Source: Agromyces archimandritae | GTDB lineage: Bacteria; Actinomycetota; Actinomycetes; Actinomycetales; Microbacteriaceae | Direction: 5' to 3' | Assembly (NCBI RefSeq): GCF_018024495.1 | Contig: NZ_CP071696.1 | Location: forward strand, 1,798,001-1,862,000 | DNA: 64,000 bases | Shown: in pieces, positions 61,050 to 64,000 of the stretch | Layout: every line of letters begins with the position of its first letter | Position numbering within the stretch: the first letter of the stretch is position 1 | The notes under the pieces: model-generated | Seen by the model: only the letters and a program-made list of their open reading frames with translations | What the model was told of the DNA's origin: nothing | Databases searched by the model: none | Position numbers and translations under genes: made by a program

Positions 61050-61119
61050 TTCCGGGGGTCGAATCCCGCCACATCGATGCGCGAAATGCGTGTTCGATGG
61101 CGGGAAATGACCCCCGGAA
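61050..61119. repeat. 70-bp palindromic element, copy 9
   Basis: Starts TTCCGGGGGTCGAATCCCGCC and ends GGCGGGAAATGACCCCCGGAA; flanking CG on the left and CG on the right extend the palindrome. The loop has the nested pair ATCGA/TCGAT. It lies between the convergent FGE and LPXTG genes. Confidence 0.95.
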
Positions 61120-61134
61120 CGGAACCGGCGGGGT

Positions 61135-62625
61135 TCAGCGCGCGGTGCGGGCCCGTCGCCGCATGAGGGCGCCGGCCGCGAGGGCGAGCATCGCGATCGC
61201 GAGCGCACCGCCGAGGGACGGCCCCGTCGCCGGAAGCGATGCGTCGTCGCTCGGCGGCCGGGGGCCCGGCGGCACGGGCGTCGGCGAGGGAGTCGGGGTC
61301 GGCTCGGGCGTCGGCGTCGGCGTCGGCGTGGGCGTAGGCGTCGGCGTCGGCTCGGGCTCGCCGAGTCGCAGGACCGGCTCGCCGCATCCGTCCTCGGTGA
61401 CGGTCGCCTCGAGCGGTCCGGCGACGAGCCCACCGGATTCGGCGCCGAGCGTCACGGCTCCGAGCGGGAGCCAGGTGTACGAGGTGCCGCCCGGCGCGGG
61501 CGCGAGGTAGTCGGCGCCGGCGGTGACGAGGGCGCCGTCGGCCGGCTCGCCGTCCTCGCCCACGACCCGCACGGTGCAGAGGTAGGCCGGGTCGCCGCCC
61601 GGCGTCGTCGGCCAGGCTTCGAGCGATGGATCGCCGCCGGCATCCATCGACCCGCTCGACACGGTCGTCGTCGCCGTGCTGATACCGCCGGTCGTGAGCG
61701 CGGCGGGGCCGTCGAGGGCGAACGCGACGGTGCCGGAGCCGGCGCCGCCGCCGATCGCGCGGCCGTTCGCGCCGGCGATCGCGTTCACCTCGCCGCCCGA
61801 GATCGTCACCGAGCCGCCGGTCAAGATGTCGCCGCCGCCGAGGGCGGACCCGAGGTCGCCCCCTCGTGCCGTGACCGTGCCGCCGGTGATCGTCACCGCG
61901 GCGTGCTCTGACAAGTAGCCGGCACCGATGGCAGCCCCCCGATCGCTGCCCGTGGCATCCACGACGCCGCCTTCGATGCTGATGTGCACCTCGCCCGCGC
62001 TGAAGAATGTGCTGCCGATGGCTGCCCCGCCGCCGCCCGCGCCGACCGTTGCGGTCACTTCGCCGCCGGTGATGCGGATATCGGGGGAATTGATGCCGGC
62101 GCGGAAGCCGCCGTTCGCGTGCACCGTGCCGCCCGCGATGAGGATCGACCCCTCGGCCGGCTTCAGGATGAGCGGATCGCCGATGGCAGCCCCGTTTTCG
62201 CTGCCGGTGGCGATCACGTCGCCGCTCTCGATGACGATGTGGCCTCCACCGGCCCGGCCCGTGCCGTCGCCGATGCCGGCACCCGCGTCGGTGCCGCTCG
62301 CGTCGGCGATGAGGGTGCCGGGGCCGGCCACGGTGATGCGATCACTGCCGCTGATCTGGAGGGCACTGCCGTTCACGGCTGCCGAGACGAGCTGCAGGGT
62401 GTGGCCGGCGAGGTCGAGCCGCACGTCGCCGACGACGGTCGCCGTCGGGCAGTCTCCGGCCGGGGTGCCGATGTCGGCGCCGAGCAGCACATCCTCCCCC
62501 GCGCCGAGCGCGGCGACGAGGCCGTCGCAGTCCGTCACCGTTGTGGCCGCGTTCGCCGGAGCGAGCGGCATCAGTACGAGGCCTCCAGCGGCGAGCATCG
62601 CCGCTCCGGCTTTCCAGACACGCAT
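61135..62625 (-). CDS. LPXTG-anchored surface protein with beta-helix-like repeats
   Basis: A 496-aa wall-attached protein. Signal peptide ends PLAPANA. Residues about 50-310 consist of repeated turns (VIATGSENGAAIGD, VVDATGSDRGAAIGAG, VTARGGDLGSALGGG), a pattern of Gly-rich beta-helix coils. After a short domain with CTVRVVGEDGEPADG and EDGCGEP comes a PTPTPT wall-spanning stretch, then the sorting signal SLPATG, a hydrophobic helix and RRRARTAR. Sortase should link it to peptidoglycan. The ligand or role is unknown. The ATG at 62623-62625 has GGGGGAA upstream. Confidence 0.88.
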   Translation of the reverse strand: MRVWKAGAAMLAAGGLVLMPLAPANAATTVTDCDGLVAALGAGEDVLLGADIGTPAGDCPTATVVGDVRLDLAGHTLQLVSAAVNGSALQISGSDRITVAGPGTLIADASGTDAGAGIGDGTGRAGGGHIVIESGDVIATGSENGAAIGDPLILKPAEGSILIAGGTVHANGGFRAGINSPDIRITGGEVTATVGAGGGGAAIGSTFFSAGEVHISIEGGVVDATGSDRGAAIGAGYLSEHAAVTITGGTVTARGGDLGSALGGGDILTGGSVTISGGEVNAIAGANGRAIGGGAGSGTVAFALDGPAALTTGGISTATTTVSSGSMDAGGDPSLEAWPTTPGGDPAYLCTVRVVGEDGEPADGALVTAGADYLAPAPGGTSYTWLPLGAVTLGAESGGLVAGPLEATVTEDGCGEPVLRLGEPEPTPTPTPTPTPTPTPEPTPTPSPTPVPPGPRPPSDDASLPATGPSLGGALAIAMLALAAGALMRRRARTAR

Positions 62626-62700
62626 GGTTCCCCCAACCGTCCGTCGTCGTCAGGGTAGCGGTTCGGCGCGGCGCCGGCCGGAGGATTGCGCACGCTCGAT

Positions 62701-62719
62701 GAATCAGATAATCTGATTC
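62701..62719. promoter_or_regulatory. Palindromic operator/promoter of the toxin-antitoxin pair
   Basis: GAATCAGATAATCTGATTC is a perfect 19-bp palindrome around a central A. It contains GATAAT (62707-62712), a strong -10 box, and ends one base before the antitoxin ATG. Binding of the antitoxin complex would shut off its own promoter. Confidence 0.9.
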
Positions 62720-62720
62720 G

Positions 62721-62972
62721 ATGAAAGTGATGAGTGCAACCGAGGCGAGCCGCTCGTTCGCGGCACTGCTCGACGGGGTCGAGCAGGGGGAGTCCGTGAT
62801 CGTCACCCGGGCGGGGCGGCGGATCGCGGAGATCCGCCCGGCGGGGGCGGGCAACGGGCGCGTCTTCGCCGATTTCCTGTGGAGCACGGGCGTCGACCTC
62901 GAGTTCGCATCGGACGTCCGCGCGGCCCGTGAGGCGGTCCGACTCGACGAGCCGGCATGGCCCGCAGACTGA
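62721..62972 (+). CDS. Antitoxin, Phd/YefM type
   Basis: An 83-aa antitoxin with the Phd/YefM N-terminus KVMSATEASRSFAALLDGVE and GESVIVTRAGRRIAEIRP, which binds DNA as a dimer. A disordered acidic C-terminus would block the toxin. The ATG lies about eight bases after the -10 box, so the transcript has almost no leader. It overlaps the toxin gene by 16 bases. Confidence 0.9.
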   Translation: MKVMSATEASRSFAALLDGVEQGESVIVTRAGRRIAEIRPAGAGNGRVFADFLWSTGVDLEFASDVRAAREAVRLDEPAWPAD

Positions 62973-63364
62973 TCGTCGACACCGGCGTGCTCATCGCGTC
63001 GGAGCGCGAGCGTCGGGCGATCGGGTCGTTCATCGAGCCCGACGACGACGTGGCGGTCGCCGCCGTCACCGTCGCCGAACTGCATACCGGCGTCGAGCTC
63101 GCCGCCGAACCCCGGCGCGCGTCACGGCTGGAGTTCGTGCGTGCGGCCCTCGAACTCCTGCCGGTCGAGGTGTACGACACGAAGGTCGCCGAAGCGCACG
63201 CCCGCCTGCTCGCCCACGTCCACCGGGCCGGTCGCCCCCGTGGCGCCCACGATCTCCTCATCGCCGCGACCGCGGTCGCCACCGATCGCACCGTGCTCAC
63301 CACCGATCGCGCGGCGGGATTCGACGAGCTGCCGGGTGTGACGTGCCTCTTCGGGGGCGTGTGA
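62957..63364 (+). CDS. vapC: PIN-domain toxin, VapC type
   Basis: A 135-aa PIN ribonuclease with the acidic residues of the active site in LIVDTGVLIA, TVAELHTG, RGAHDLLIAATA and VLTTDRAAGF. VapC toxins cut specific tRNAs or rRNA and stop growth until bound by the partner. The ATG at 62957 lies inside the end of the antitoxin gene. Confidence 0.92.
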   Translation: MARRLIVDTGVLIASERERRAIGSFIEPDDDVAVAAVTVAELHTGVELAAEPRRASRLEFVRAALELLPVEVYDTKVAEAHARLLAHVHRAGRPRGAHDLLIAATAVATDRTVLTTDRAAGFDELPGVTCLFGGV

Positions 63365-63517
63365 GGCGGGCGAGGTGCCGGCACGCGCGTCGAGACCCCC
63401 GAACGGGGGCGGCTGCGTCCAGGTGATTCGCAAGGTCTCCGGCTTGCATGTGGCTCAGGGTGCGCATGCGGCATCCACTCGGGGGATACGAGGGGGAATA
63501 TCGGGGGTCTCGACAGA

Positions 63518-64000
<483 letters not shown>

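Overview
The window is very GC-rich, with GTG starts, ATGA/GTGA stop-start overlaps and little intergenic AT, as in a high-GC actinomycete. Gene content (LPXTG wall protein, single-HMA copper ATPase, fused D-lactate dehydrogenase, UMF1 transporter, RIO kinase, HspR-type HAIR sites before dnaK) and the dispersed 'GGTCTCGATACGG' and 'GGATGCC' words fit the family Microbacteriaceae. The genus cannot be fixed from sequence alone.

Layout. 1-9.6 kb: end of an NAD kinase, a long-chain acyl-CoA synthetase, a lipase/esterase, a copper-export operon (copZ-copA) behind a CsoR-type palindrome, a D-amino-acid oxidase-like flavoprotein and a double GNAT. 9.6-18.4 kb: a heterodimeric ABC exporter, a divergent MarR/MarR pair, a divergent TetR/hydrolase pair and an alcohol dehydrogenase. 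18.7-25 kb: a frameshifted beta-propeller lipoprotein, dcd, tRNA-Gly(CCC), a GNAT that has run into a gene remnant, flavohaemoglobin with a divergent Fe-S-type regulator, and a scar holding two gene fragments. 25-34 kb: a three-gene MacAB-like efflux operon, an ISL3 insertion that splits a lipoprotein gene, a paralogous intact lipoprotein, small secreted proteins, a PrmC-like methylase and a UMF1 transporter. 34-37.5 kb: a secreted dipeptidase-like hydrolase and a truncated RIO kinase.

37.8-51.2 kb is the most coherent system. A LacI regulator, an ABC sugar importer with a GH116 enzyme in one overlapping operon, a DUF4185 (GH183-type) lipoprotein with a DUF2961 (GH172) enzyme, and an L-fucose/D-arabinose isomerase-like protein share the operator TGAAATCGATTTCA-like. 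The three hydrolase families together have been linked to D-arabinan breakdown. I propose that this locus cuts D-arabinan outside the cell, imports the oligosaccharides, trims them in the cytoplasm and isomerises the released pentose. A two-gene cassette of unknown function (44.69-45.59 kb) sits inside it.

51-64 kb: lactate permease and D-lactate dehydrogenase with a GntR-type operator, an Abi/HEPN gene behind a candidate terminated small RNA, a GntR regulator, a sulfatase with its formylglycine-generating enzyme (carrying an odd Cys-rich insertion), an LPXTG surface protein, a Phd/PIN toxin-antitoxin pair with a perfect palindromic operator, and the start of dnaK with two HAIR sites.

Running through everything are palindromic repeats of fixed size. 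Nine copies of a 70-bp element are present, three of them inside protein-coding genes and still read as protein. There are also three copies of a 62-bp element, many 'GGTCTCGATACGG' repeats, and GGATGCC/GGCATCC words that form hairpins after genes and low-complexity expansions inside them.
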